In this document: positions 46,126 through 54,384 of the stretch, piece after piece | How positions within the stretch are numbered: position 1 is the stretch's first letter | Layout: the number at the start of each line of letters is the position of its first letter | Position numbers and translations under genes: made by a program | Assembly: GCF_020832045.1 (NCBI RefSeq) | Contig: NZ_JAFIFK010000010.1 | Coordinates: 62,001 to 126,000 of the forward strand | Length of the DNA: 64,000 nucleotides | Source of the DNA: Halomonas sp. | GTDB taxonomy: Bacteria > Pseudomonadota > Gammaproteobacteria > Pseudomonadales > Halomonadaceae | Direction of reading: 5' to 3' | The notes under the pieces: model-generated | Told to the model about the DNA's origin: nothing | Seen by the model: the letters and a program-made list of their open reading frames with translations, nothing else | The model's database searches: none

Positions 46126-46482
46126 TCAGAGGTGCTTGAGCAGCTTCTGCAGCTTATTGAGATCGGCCGAGTCGCCCACCAGCCTTACTTTTCCCTCCAT
46201 CATGCCGTCGAGAAAGGCCTGCTGGGTCGGCTTGCGCAGTACACGAATGGCAGTGGCTTCGTCATCGAAACGCAGCTCGAGATCGAGATCCACCGGCAAC
46301 CCGGCGCCGACCTGAATGCCTTCCGGCGACATGCGGTAGTGGCGGGCAATGGAGAGATCTTCGGTGGCGATGCCCCAGTCGAGACTGCGCGTCTCGGAGA
46401 GCAGTTGGCGAAAGCGCGGCTTGCGACGCAGCGCGCGTTTCAGCATCCACCCAAGCAGCCAGAGCATCAAACGCAACTTCAT
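46126..46482 (-). CDS. Small conserved protein, SCP2-like fold suspected
   Basis: 118 aa. A basic, Leu-rich N-terminal helix (LRLMLWLLGWMLKRALRRKPRFRQ) is followed by a small alpha/beta region including VDLDLELRFDDEATAIRVLRKPTQQAFLDGMMEGKVRLVGD, which resembles SCP2 sterol-carrier-type proteins that sit beside an HU gene in pseudomonads. The N-terminal helix may be membrane associated. ATG 46482 chosen; the longer open frame upstream is Arg/Pro-rich shadow sequence over the HU region. Function unknown. Confidence 0.72.
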   Translation of the reverse strand: MKLRLMLWLLGWMLKRALRRKPRFRQLLSETRSLDWGIATEDLSIARHYRMSPEGIQVGAGLPVDLDLELRFDDEATAIRVLRKPTQQAFLDGMMEGKVRLVGDSADLNKLQKLLKHL

Positions 46483-46514
46483 GTCGAATCCGTTTCGAGC
46501 TGGTGGAGTGATAC

Positions 46515-46538
46515 CGCGGCCTGACGAGGCAGGCCGCG
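46515..46538 (-). terminator. Hairpin downstream of the HU gene
   Basis: CGCGGCCTG (46515-46523) and CAGGCCGCG (46530-46538) form a 9-bp stem 24 bp after the HU stop. No T-run follows; likely partial terminator before the SCP2-like gene. Confidence 0.5.
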
Positions 46539-46561
46539 CCGGGTGTGGATCCGATGTCGGA

Positions 46562-46840
46562 TCACCCCTTGCCGACGGCGTCCTTGAGTCCCTTGCCCGG
46601 CTTGAAGGCAACGGTCTTGCTGGCCGGGATGGCCAGCGGCTGGCCGGTCTGCGGGTTCTTGCCGGTGCGAGCGGCACGCTCACGCACGGTGAAGGTACCG
46701 AAACCGATCAGGGAAACGTCCTGCCCCTGGGCCACGCTGCCGGTGATTTCGTCGAGGATCACGTTGAGCACCTGGCTGGCCTTGTCCTTGGATAGTTCCG
46801 CACGCTCGGCAATTGCCGCGGCAAGTTCTGGCTTACGCAT
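46562..46840 (-). CDS. HU-family nucleoid DNA-binding protein
   Basis: 92 aa. Starts MRKPELAAAIAERAELSKDKA; the DNA-binding arm carries LIGFGTFTVRERAARTGKNPQTGQPLAIPASKTVAFKPGK with the conserved Arg/Lys and Pro at the arm tip. Bends DNA as a dimer. GGAGGG lies seven bases before ATG 46840. It occupies the same place, before rubredoxin reductase, as an HU-like gene in Pseudomonas. Confidence 0.95.
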   Translation of the reverse strand: MRKPELAAAIAERAELSKDKASQVLNVILDEITGSVAQGQDVSLIGFGTFTVRERAARTGKNPQTGQPLAIPASKTVAFKPGKGLKDAVGKG

Positions 46841-47035
46841 ACAGCCCTCCTGGTATTGGCTATATCCCGGCGAAAGTGCCGGTCTTTTGTTATTCACGTT
46901 CGAATCAAGTTGGTGACGCCTGTCACTCTCCCGGGAGAGCCCGTTCCCTTGTCTGGATCTTCCCCTGCTCCTGGAGCGGCAAGCGTGGCGGTCATCGCGC
47001 GTCGAGCTGTCAAGCCGGCCGAAACGATGACGACA

Positions 47036-48196
47036 CTAGCCTAGCAACGGCGGCGTGGCCCGCGCCAGCTCAACTTTCCGCTTCACACAGCTTCCTGTCA
47101 ACGCAAAGCCGATCAAACGTTCGTCTTGGTCTTCGGCGAAGGCCGCCAGATCCTGTCCCGCCCCTTCGACCCGCCAGCGCGCTGGGGTCTGCAGAGGCGG
47201 CATGGCTACCACCGGCAACAAAGGGGTCTTGACCAACACCGGCCAAGCGCCGTAACTCACCGGCGTGGGTGTGCCACAGAGCGTGCGCGCCAGGGCCTTG
47301 GCGCCAGCCTGCAATGGCTGTACGTACATGGCATTGACCCCATCCACACAGGCCACGTCGCCCAGTGCGAAAACACCCTCAATAGAGCTCTGCAGGTAGC
47401 GGTCTACCTGGATGCCGGCAGCCCCCGCCTCGATGCCTGCCTCTCGCGCCAGCTCGATACGCGGCTGTAGGCCGGTGGCGAGCAGTACCAGATCGGCTTG
47501 AACGCAGCTGCCGTCTTCGAGTAATAGCCCCACATCACTACCGCTCTGCGCCAGCCGCCGAATGCCGTGGCCCAGATTCAACACCATGCCGGCCTCGACG
47601 AAGGCTTCCCCCAGCACCCTGCCCAGGGGGTCGGGCAACAGGCGCGATAACGGCGCCTTCTCCGGAGCGATCAGCGTCACTTCATGGCCGCCAGCGGTAA
47701 GGTCGTTGGCGAATTCACAGCCCACCAGGCCGGCACCCACGATGGCGACCCGCGCAGGCCTGCCCAGCGTTCCCAGCGTGGAATGAAAGCGCCGGTAGTC
47801 GTCCAGGTCGTTGATGCTGAATACGCGTCCCACGATCTCGTCGGGCAGGGTGAATGGCATGGCGGGGGCAGCGCCCGTGGCCAGCACCAGTTCGCTCCAG
47901 GCCAGGCGTTCTTCGCCGATGACTAGGACTCGCTCCTGGGTGTCGATGCTGGTAACGCGGGTATGGGTTCGCACCACTGCGCTCAGTTGGTCGGCCACGT
48001 CCAGAGCTGTGCGTGCCGCCAGCCGCTGCGGTGGCAGACGCTTGGAGAAGCCGGTGGAGAGCAGCGGCTTGGAGTAGTCGTCACCGCTGTCGGCAGTGAT
48101 CAGCGTCACGGGGCGCTCGGCGTCCAGCGCGCGTATCTGTTTGAGCAGGCCGATGCCTGCCATGCCGGAACCGATGATGATCAGGGGAGCGGTCAT
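47036..48196 (-). CDS. rubB: Rubredoxin-NAD(+) reductase-type FAD oxidoreductase
   Basis: 386 aa pyridine-nucleotide-disulfide oxidoreductase fold without a redox disulfide. FAD motif LIIIGSGMAGIGLLKQI, NAD motif VAIVGAGLVGCEFANDL, and second FAD motif GVFALGDVACVDG; C-terminal rubredoxin-reductase domain near VSYGAWPVLVKTPLLPVVAMPP. It transfers electrons from NADH to rubredoxin for alkane hydroxylation or oxygen detoxification. No rubredoxin gene is adjacent in this window, unlike Pseudomonas where rubA genes follow. Confidence 0.9.
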   Translation of the reverse strand: MTAPLIIIGSGMAGIGLLKQIRALDAERPVTLITADSGDDYSKPLLSTGFSKRLPPQRLAARTALDVADQLSAVVRTHTRVTSIDTQERVLVIGEERLAWSELVLATGAAPAMPFTLPDEIVGRVFSINDLDDYRRFHSTLGTLGRPARVAIVGAGLVGCEFANDLTAGGHEVTLIAPEKAPLSRLLPDPLGRVLGEAFVEAGMVLNLGHGIRRLAQSGSDVGLLLEDGSCVQADLVLLATGLQPRIELAREAGIEAGAAGIQVDRYLQSSIEGVFALGDVACVDGVNAMYVQPLQAGAKALARTLCGTPTPVSYGAWPVLVKTPLLPVVAMPPLQTPARWRVEGAGQDLAAFAEDQDERLIGFALTGSCVKRKVELARATPPLLG

Positions 48197-48305
48197 GGGG
48201 CTCCTTGATGGCTTGCGGAGCCGTCGTTTCGTGCCACGGCTCGGTCAGGTTTCGTGAAGACCGCATGTTACACTATGCACCCCTAGTTCGACCCGGAGAG
48301 TGCAG

Positions 48306-48860
48306 GTGACCCACCTCACGGCGCGCCACGGCCACCCCCACCTGTCCCTACCCTGGCGCCCCTTGGCCGCGGGCCGGCCGGCCATTAGCCCCGACTGGTG
48401 GGCATGGGTCGCAACCCGCGACTCGCTTACAGCACGGCTCATCGAAGCCGGCACCGGCCGTACCTTCCGCGTACGACTGCTCGATCAGCGTCTGGGACGC
48501 CCGCGGCCCGACGAGGCTCACGCCCTGGGCCTGCCCCTCGACCGCCTGGCTTGGCTGCGTGAGGTCGCACTATGTCTGGACGAACGGCCCTGGGTGGTTG
48601 CCCGTTCGGTGGCGCCGCTGGCACAGCTACGCGGACAGCGTCTCGAGCGACTGGGTGAGCGCTCTCTGGGTAGTTGGCTGTTTCGTCAGCCCGGTCTCGA
48701 GCGCGGCCCCATCGAGATTACCGCCGCACCGGCCCCCTTCCATCCCTTGCCCGGTCCTTGGGGGCGGCGCTCCGTGTTTCGCCACCGCCGCTTTGCGGTG
48801 CTGGTGCAGGAGTTCTTTCTCGATGCGATGGCGGATGAACTGGGACTGGCAACACGCTAG
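48306..48860 (+). CDS. ubiC: Chorismate pyruvate-lyase
   Basis: 184 aa. LRRREVAL-like core LAWLREVALCLDERPWVVARSVAP with the active-site Arg, and LGSWLFRQPGLERGPIEI plus WGRRSVFRHRRFAVLVQEFFLDAM are UbiC hallmarks. It makes 4-hydroxybenzoate, first ubiquinone precursor. I choose GTG 48306 because GGAG is seven bases upstream; GTG at 48300 lies too close to it. ubiA follows after 29 bp. Confidence 0.9.
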   Translation: MTHLTARHGHPHLSLPWRPLAAGRPAISPDWWAWVATRDSLTARLIEAGTGRTFRVRLLDQRLGRPRPDEAHALGLPLDRLAWLREVALCLDERPWVVARSVAPLAQLRGQRLERLGERSLGSWLFRQPGLERGPIEITAAPAPFHPLPGPWGRRSVFRHRRFAVLVQEFFLDAMADELGLATR

Positions 48861-48889
48861 GATGACCGGCATCGAATGAGGAGACACCG

Positions 48890-49783
48890 ATGGATCGCTC
48901 CCTGATGCGCCCCAAGGGGCTGGCTCGCCTGCCCGATTTCCTGCACCTCATGCGGCTGGACCGTCCTATCGGCACCTGGCTGTTGATGTGGCCGACGCTG
49001 TGGGCTTTGTGGGTCGCTGCCGCCGGTATCCCGGAGCGGCACCTGCTGCTGATATTCGTTGCCGGTGTCTACCTGATGCGTGCCGCTGGCTGCGTGATCA
49101 ACGATTACGCCGACCGCCACTTCGATGGCCACGTCAAACGCACCAAAAACCGCCCGCTGGCCACCGGACGCATCAGCGAACGTGAAGCCAAGTTGCTGTT
49201 CGTGATCCTGGTGGCGGCGGCCTTCGTGCTGGTGCTCTTCACCAACCTCTTTACCGTGATGCTCTCCCTGGTGGGCGTGGTGCTCGCCTTCATCTATCCC
49301 TTCATGAAGCGCTATACCCACCTGCCCCAAGCGTTCCTAGGTGCTGCCTTCTCCTGGGCCATTCCCATGGCCTTCGGCGCGGTGCTGGGCCACGTGCCGC
49401 TGGAAGCCTGGCTGCTGTTCGCCGCCAACGTGGTCTGGACCGTGGCCTACGACACCCAATACGCCATGGTCGACCGGGACGATGACCTGAGGATCGGCAT
49501 CAAATCCACCGCGGTTCTGTTCGGCCGTGCCGACCGCGCCATGATCGGTCTGCTGCAACTAGTTACCCTGGGGCTGCTGGGTTGGACCGGATTGCGCCTG
49601 GGGCTCGGCGTGTTCTTCTGGCTGGGGCTGGCGGGCATGGCAGCGACCTTTCTGCACCAGCAGGTTCTGATCCGAGGCCGTGAACGGGAACGCTGCTTCC
49701 AGGCCTTTCTCAACAACCACTGGTCGGGCCTGCTGGTTTTCGCCGGCATTGCACTGAGTCTATGGCCAGCAGCGGGCCTGTAG
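48890..49783 (+). CDS. ubiA: 4-hydroxybenzoate octaprenyltransferase
   Basis: 297 aa with about eight to nine membrane helices. Two Asp-rich motifs bind the polyprenyl pyrophosphate via Mg: [20 protein letters not shown] and [13 protein letters not shown]-terminal [20 protein letters not shown] is typical. It prenylates the UbiC product in the inner membrane. Directly after ubiC, as in many gammaproteobacteria. Confidence 0.96.
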   Translation: MDRSLMRPKGLARLPDFLHLMRLDRPIGTWLLMWPTLWALWVAAAGIPERHLLLIFVAGVYLMRAAGCVINDYADRHFDGHVKRTKNRPLATGRISEREAKLLFVILVAAAFVLVLFTNLFTVMLSLVGVVLAFIYPFMKRYTHLPQAFLGAAFSWAIPMAFGAVLGHVPLEAWLLFAANVVWTVAYDTQYAMVDRDDDLRIGIKSTAVLFGRADRAMIGLLQLVTLGLLGWTGLRLGLGVFFWLGLAGMAATFLHQQVLIRGRERERCFQAFLNNHWSGLLVFAGIALSLWPAAGL

Positions 49784-49799
49784 CGCAGCGCTAGCGGCA

Positions 49800-49818
49800 G
49801 TGTCACGCAAATGTCATG
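49800..49818 (+). promoter_or_regulatory. Pho box upstream of phoB
   Basis: Two TGTCA repeats 11 bp apart (49801-49805, 49812-49816) with an A-rich spacer fit the PhoB-binding Pho box and lie about 50 bp before the phoB ATG, indicating autoregulation under phosphate limitation. It differs from the box before pstC at one base in the 17-base core. Confidence 0.88.
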
Positions 49819-49868
49819 ATGCCATGGTGAGATCGTCACCGACCCGTCACTGACCGCGAGGCTTCGGG

Positions 49869-50558
49869 ATGACCGCCAAGACCGTTCTTATCGTCGACGA
49901 CGAAACGCCGATTCGCGAGATGATCGCGGTGGCGCTGGAGATGGCCGACTATCGCGTGCTGGAGGCTGCCAACGCTCAAAGCGCCCACGCCATGATCGTC
50001 GACAACCAGCCCGACCTGCTGCTGCTGGACTGGATGATGCCCGGCACCAGCGGCATCGAGCTGGCACGCCGTCTGAAGCGTGAGGAAGCCACCCGCGAAC
50101 TGCCCATCATCATGCTCACCGCCAAGAGCGAAGAGGACAACAAGATACTGGGCCTCGAAGCCGGTGCCGACGACTACATCACCAAGCCCTTCTCGCCGCG
50201 GGAACTCGTGGCCAGGCTCAAGGCGGTGCTGCGACGTACCACCCCCAAGGGCGTCGAGGAGCCGGTAGAGGTGGACGGTCTGATGCTCGATCCCGTCAGC
50301 CATCGGGTCAGTGCCAACGGCCGCGCGCTGGAAATGGGGCCTACCGAGTATCGTCTGCTGCAGTTCTTCATGACCCATCAGGAGCGGGCCTACACCCGGA
50401 GCCAGCTGCTCGATCAGGTGTGGGGCGGCAACGTTTACGTCGAGGAGCGCACCGTGGACGTGCATATTCGTCGCCTGCGCAAGGCGCTGGGCGAAGCCCA
50501 TCAGCATCTGGTACAGACCGTGCGCGGTACCGGCTACCGATTCTCCAGCAAGGGCTGA
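49869..50558 (+). CDS. phoB: Phosphate regulon response regulator PhoB
   Basis: 229 aa. Receiver domain with acidic pocket [10 protein letters not shown], phosphorylated Asp54 in [12 protein letters not shown], and Lys in [14 protein letters not shown]-terminal OmpR/PhoB winged helix with [31 protein letters not shown] and [17 protein letters not shown]. Binds Pho boxes when phosphorylated by PhoR. phoR begins one base after the stop. Confidence 0.97.
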   Translation: MTAKTVLIVDDETPIREMIAVALEMADYRVLEAANAQSAHAMIVDNQPDLLLLDWMMPGTSGIELARRLKREEATRELPIIMLTAKSEEDNKILGLEAGADDYITKPFSPRELVARLKAVLRRTTPKGVEEPVEVDGLMLDPVSHRVSANGRALEMGPTEYRLLQFFMTHQERAYTRSQLLDQVWGGNVYVEERTVDVHIRRLRKALGEAHQHLVQTVRGTGYRFSSKG

Positions 50559-50559
50559 C

Positions 50560-51864
50560 GTGCGCCTCTGGAGCCATGAACTCTGGCGCCTCGGCCTGCT
50601 TGCCATCGCCGGGCTCGCTGTCGGCTGGCTGTTCTCAGTCCCTTGGCTCGGGCTTGCCCTCGGCATTGCCCTGCGCCTGGCCTACCATCTACGACAGCTG
50701 CATGCCCTGCGCCGTTGGCTCGCGCGTAACCCCCACAGCGAACCGCCCGCGGCCACCGGTCTGTGGGGCGATCTGTTCGACCGTCTCTACCGCTATCAAA
50801 AAGGCCAGCGCCACACCCAGCATCGTCTGCAGACGACCCTGAAGCGCATACAGGAGTCGTCGGAAGCGATGCGCGACAGCGTGGTCATGCTCGACCCCCA
50901 TGGCGACCTGGAGTGGTGGAACAGCGCCGCCGAGCGCATGTTGGGGCTCAAGGCCGCACATGACCGCGGTCAGCACATCACCAACCTGATTCGCGACCCG
51001 CGCTTCGTTGCCTATTTCAATGCACGGGATTACCGCGAGCCGCTGACGCTGAATTCACCGGTGAGCGAGCGTATGGTGCTGCAGTTCCAGATCACCCTCT
51101 ACGGAGACGACGAACGCCTGGTGATGGCCCGTGACATTACCCGATTGCATCGCCTGGAAGAGATGCGCCGCGACTTCGTCGCTAACGTCTCCCATGAGCT
51201 GAGAACCCCATTGACGGTGCTGGCAGGCTACCTCGAGACCTACGCTACCTACGCCGAGCAGCTTCCGCCGCGGCTGGCGCAAGGACTGAGTCGCATGCAG
51301 GAACAGACCAGCCGTATGCAGAATCTGGTCAACGACCTGCTGCTGCTGTCGCGCCTTGAGATAGACCGCGGTGGAGAGGACCATTCACCCCTGGCCATGG
51401 CCACGCTGCTCGAGGAAGTGCGCCGCGACGCCGAGGCGCTAGCGGGAGGCCGTCAGCAGGTGAGCGTCGAGGTGGCTGAGCCCAGCCGGCTAGTCGGCAG
51501 CGATACCGAGATACACAGCGCGCTCTCCAATCTGGCCTTCAACGCGGTGCGCTACACTCCGCCGGGCAGCCAGGTCGTGCTGCGCTGGAAGAAGCACCCC
51601 AAGGGGGCATGCCTGGAGGTGGCGGACAATGGAGAGGGCATCGACCCGGTGCATATTCCCCGCCTCACCGAACGCTTCTATCGGGTCGACAAGGGTCGCA
51701 GCAGCGAAACCGGCGGCACCGGCCTAGGGCTTGCCATCGTCAAGCACGTGCTGCTGCGCCACGACGCCTATCTGGAAATCGAATCCCACCCCGGCCAGGG
51801 CGCGCTGTTCCGCTGCGTCTTCCCCGCCGAGCGGCTGGTGGCGGCCGAAACCGTGACCAACTGA
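50560..51864 (+). CDS. phoR: Phosphate regulon sensor kinase PhoR
   Basis: 434 aa. Two N-terminal membrane segments with a minimal periplasmic loop (residues about 9-45), a PAS domain (about 100-190, SVVMLDPHGDLEWWNSAAERMLGL), phospho-acceptor His212 in FVANVSHELRTPLTVLAGYLE, and an HATPase domain with N, G1 and G2 boxes (SNLAFNAVRYTP, VADNGEGIDP, GGTGLGLAIVKHVL). It senses phosphate through PhoU/Pst. GTG start one base after phoB. Confidence 0.96.
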   Translation: MRLWSHELWRLGLLAIAGLAVGWLFSVPWLGLALGIALRLAYHLRQLHALRRWLARNPHSEPPAATGLWGDLFDRLYRYQKGQRHTQHRLQTTLKRIQESSEAMRDSVVMLDPHGDLEWWNSAAERMLGLKAAHDRGQHITNLIRDPRFVAYFNARDYREPLTLNSPVSERMVLQFQITLYGDDERLVMARDITRLHRLEEMRRDFVANVSHELRTPLTVLAGYLETYATYAEQLPPRLAQGLSRMQEQTSRMQNLVNDLLLLSRLEIDRGGEDHSPLAMATLLEEVRRDAEALAGGRQQVSVEVAEPSRLVGSDTEIHSALSNLAFNAVRYTPPGSQVVLRWKKHPKGACLEVADNGEGIDPVHIPRLTERFYRVDKGRSSETGGTGLGLAIVKHVLLRHDAYLEIESHPGQGALFRCVFPAERLVAAETVTN

Positions 51865-51926
51865 GATAGAGCGGCTCCGGCGAAGGCAGCGTTTAGACGG
51901 AATCCGCACCACATCGCCACAGCCTT

Positions 51927-52418
51927 TCATGTCTCGTCATCTTCGACTTTGGGCTCTCGCTCCAACCGATAGAACCAGCCATCGATAAAAGCCCAAAGTT
52001 CATCGTCGACGAATTCGAATGACAAACGCGCTCCATCCTGTTCTGAAGGAACGATATCGAGAGTGACAATGGTGTTCCTATCGACTCCGAAGCCGTAAAA
52101 ATACCCCCACCTTTCTGACGGAGCCGCCACCTCCCCCTCTTCCTGACGTTGGGAATGGCAAACCACCTCGTAGCTCGGTGCTTCGTAGTAAACTTCATTC
52201 CAAAGGGAAAAAGCATGCTCAGTCACTCGGGTACTTACCCCGATGCGTCTTTCTGCTTGCTCCGGAGAGGTCAGACCCCCGCGATAGCGAGCGATCTCGG
52301 TAGTGATGTATTCACCCGCAATGTCTTGCAGGCTTGGGCAGTCGCAATTAGCCAATGCAGCCGGTTGAGCAAAGCTCAGGGAAACCGGAAGAAAAAACAG
52401 TAGGGACTTTTTCACCAT
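51927..52418 (-). CDS. Small exported protein, candidate immunity protein for the PAAR-lysozyme
   Basis: 163 aa, family not recognised. Clear Sec signal KKSLLFFLPVSLSFAQPAALA with cleavage near residue 23, so it should act in the periplasm. Mature protein is acidic, with cysteines at NCDC and EVVCHS that may form disulfides. Its ATG overlaps the end of the PAAR-lysozyme gene by 7 bp on the same strand, so it is made with it. An exported product next to a peptidoglycan hydrolase is the expected arrangement for an immunity factor protecting the producer's wall. Lower GC than its neighbours. Function is inferred from position only. Confidence 0.7.
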   Translation of the reverse strand: MVKKSLLFFLPVSLSFAQPAALANCDCPSLQDIAGEYITTEIARYRGGLTSPEQAERRIGVSTRVTEHAFSLWNEVYYEAPSYEVVCHSQRQEEGEVAAPSERWGYFYGFGVDRNTIVTLDIVPSEQDGARLSFEFVDDELWAFIDGWFYRLEREPKVEDDET

Positions 52419-53290
52419 CTTTCATAAATTCCTTGTGAATACATTTTCCACTCGGCAGCCCGCCTGTTTACCAAACCACGATTGACGACACCCTGAGATC
52501 TATTCCAAGCCTTCCAGGCTTCCTCCAGGGTAGGGTAAGGAGTAACAGCCCAAGGATCGTTCATCAGCTTGACCGCAGATGAAGAGGAAAAGGCACCAAT
52601 ACCGATGTTGTACGCAAGCATGACAGCGGCATCGAATTGATGCTGAGCCAATGGGATTTCTACCGATCTATTCACTGCCCTGACGAATGGAGCCAAGTCT
52701 TCTTCAAAGAGACGCTCGGCTTGCTCACGATCGATTCCCTCACGATATAAATCCCATTCGGCCTCAGAAACAAGATGGCCGTAACCAATCGTGGCACCTT
52801 TCACCCAAGAGGTTATGTCACGCCCGGTCTGGTCGTCGTAGGGCATTAAACGCAGTTGCTCGACATCCTTCAGCCACTGCTTTCCAGCTTCGCTCATGGT
52901 GAGGGCTTCTGTTTGCGGGTCAGGTCTTTCAGTGGAGATGGAAACGACGTTAGTTGAAAGGGCCGGCCCTACAGGAGTGGATGACGTCGCTCCTGCGGAC
53001 AAATCATCTCCTACTGCGCTGGCGCTTCCAATCACCACGCCACCACAACTCACAGCGTGGCCGGTGAGTGCCGCCGGCTTGCCATCTAAAAGAATGGTAT
53101 CCGAACATTCACTTATGAAGCGCGGATGAGTGGGATGGTCGGACTTCTCATGTGGCGCCAGCGGATCGCCCAAGCGAGCCACCGATTTGCCATCAATTAG
53201 TACGGTAGGGCTACCGGCGGTGACCAGGGTCGGTGGAAAGCCATCATGGCCGGTGCCAATGTCACCCACGAGCACGAGTTTTTTGCTCAT
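52412..53290 (-). CDS. PAAR-domain protein fused to a T4-type (GH24) lysozyme; candidate type VI secretion effector
   Basis: 292 aa. Residues 1 to about 95 are a PAAR domain, the sharp tip that caps VgrG spikes (LVGDIGTGHDGFPPTLVTAG, ARLGDPLAPHEKSDHP, GKPAALTGHAVSCGGVVIGSA). After a Ser/Thr/Pro linker (96-130), residues 135-292 are a GH24 lysozyme: Glu144 in EQLRLMPYDD, Asp153 nine residues on, and Thr167 in ATIGYGH match the Glu-Asp-Thr triad of T4 lysozyme, with an eight-residue insertion before the Thr. NIGIGAF and NRGLVNRRAAEWKMY also fit. It would be delivered to a rival's periplasm to cut peptidoglycan. No VgrG or T6SS core genes are in the window. Two-gene unit with the exported protein. 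Confidence 0.87.
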   Translation of the reverse strand: MSKKLVLVGDIGTGHDGFPPTLVTAGSPTVLIDGKSVARLGDPLAPHEKSDHPTHPRFISECSDTILLDGKPAALTGHAVSCGGVVIGSASAVGDDLSAGATSSTPVGPALSTNVVSISTERPDPQTEALTMSEAGKQWLKDVEQLRLMPYDDQTGRDITSWVKGATIGYGHLVSEAEWDLYREGIDREQAERLFEEDLAPFVRAVNRSVEIPLAQHQFDAAVMLAYNIGIGAFSSSSAVKLMNDPWAVTPYPTLEEAWKAWNRSQGVVNRGLVNRRAAEWKMYSQGIYERW

Positions 53291-53621
53291 ACCTCGCTCT
53301 CCTTGCTATGCGGCCGCCGCCACACTTACTCCGCAGACACCTCAGCCTGGTGATGACGTCATTCATGACGCTACCCAGAGAGCCACCTTAGATTTGGGTG
53401 TAACAGGGAGTCAGCATTGGGCTGCTGCTTTACATGTCATGTATGCCCCTAAAGGCATCCAGCAAGAGCAGAAACCATGCCCAAGCAAATTAATATTAAT
53501 AAAAACAAACAAATACTTAAAAATCCGCACGAAGATAAAATTTAATTAGGCAAAAACTTGCCCGTCACGGGCAAGTTTTTGCTCCTTAAGCAATAAGTTG
53601 CCTAATTTAAATTAATGCCTT
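53291..53621. other. AT-rich 331-bp gap beside the PAAR cassette
   Basis: No gene found. 53480-53550 is strikingly A/T rich compared with the rest of the window. It holds the upstream region of the PAAR gene and a strong hairpin that ends the cysZ transcript (separate entry). Confidence 0.7.
53552..53580. terminator. Bidirectional terminator downstream of cysZ
   Basis: A 13-bp stem AAAAACTTGCCCG / CGGGCAAGTTTTT (53552-53564, 53568-53580, loop TCA) has A- and T-tails on both sides, a classic two-way terminator. An outer inverted repeat TTAATTAGGCAA (53542-53553) and TTGCCTAATTTAA (53598-53610) encloses it. Confidence 0.9.
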
Positions 53622-54362
53622 TTATCGGCCGTGCGAGTCGGGAACCATCACACCGCCCCGGTAGTGACTGTCCCACATCAGCACGGCGCCGGCCACGGCG
53701 CCGGGGAGCAAGAAAAGGTTGGCCAGGGGAATCCAGGTGATCAGTGTCACCCAGCCGCCGAAGGTGAGGGTTTGCCAGGAGTGCAAACTGAGGCGGCGAC
53801 GCATGTCGGCGAAGCTCACCTTGTTGTTGTCCATGGGATAGTCGAGGTAGGTGATCGCCATCATCCAGGCCGAAAAGAGGGCCCAAAGGAAAGGGGCAAA
53901 TACGTTTAGCGCGGGCACCCAACTGAGCATGAACAGCGCCACTGCACGCGGCAAGATATAGCCGAGCTTGACCAGCTCACGCCCCAGGGCATCCACGGCG
54001 GTGCGTGCCAGACCGCGGTCGTCCAATGGCGGACGGCCGGTCACGATGACTTCTACCTTGGCCGCCAGGAAGCCGTAGAAGGGGGCTGCGATCAGGTGGG
54101 TCACTAGGGTGAAGGTAAAGAATACGATCAGCGCCAGACTCACCACGAACAGCGGCCAGATTAGCCATTCCAGCCAGCCGAGCCAGGCCGGCACCATCGC
54201 CATCCAGGCCTCGAGCCAGCCACCGAAACCGGTTACCACGTAGTAGAGCATGACCGTATAGACCGTCAGGTTGACGGCAATCGGCGCGTAGACGTAGCGA
54301 CGCAGGCCGCGACCGTAGACCAGCCGCGTCCCGCGATTGAGAGCCGTGAAGGCGTCCAGCAT
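53622..54362 (-). CDS. cysZ: CysZ-type sulfate transporter family protein
   Basis: 246 aa. About four long hydrophobic segments, with conserved LIAAPFYGFLAAKVE, LPRAVALFMLSWVPALNVFAPFLWALFSAWMMAITYLDYPMDN and the matching PxDNxK(V)xF motif; these blocks align with E. coli CysZ. CysZ conducts sulfate into the cell for cysteine synthesis. No other cys genes are nearby. It lies 22 bp downstream of phoU, possibly read with it. Confidence 0.88.
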   Translation of the reverse strand: MLDAFTALNRGTRLVYGRGLRRYVYAPIAVNLTVYTVMLYYVVTGFGGWLEAWMAMVPAWLGWLEWLIWPLFVVSLALIVFFTFTLVTHLIAAPFYGFLAAKVEVIVTGRPPLDDRGLARTAVDALGRELVKLGYILPRAVALFMLSWVPALNVFAPFLWALFSAWMMAITYLDYPMDNNKVSFADMRRRLSLHSWQTLTFGGWVTLITWIPLANLFLLPGAVAGAVLMWDSHYRGGVMVPDSHGR

Positions 54363-54384
54363 CTGTATCCTCTTGCGGTGACAG

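Noticed and set aside
46055-46315. Small plus-strand frame encoding a repeated Glu-Lys-Val-Leu peptide
   Set aside because: It arises from the 12-bp tandem repeat running in frame and continues as antisense to the SCP2-like gene.
46483-46683. Extension of the SCP2-like gene by 67 codons upstream
   Set aside because: The added sequence is Arg/Pro/Ser-rich and lies over the HU gene; ATG 46482 gives the conserved N-terminus.
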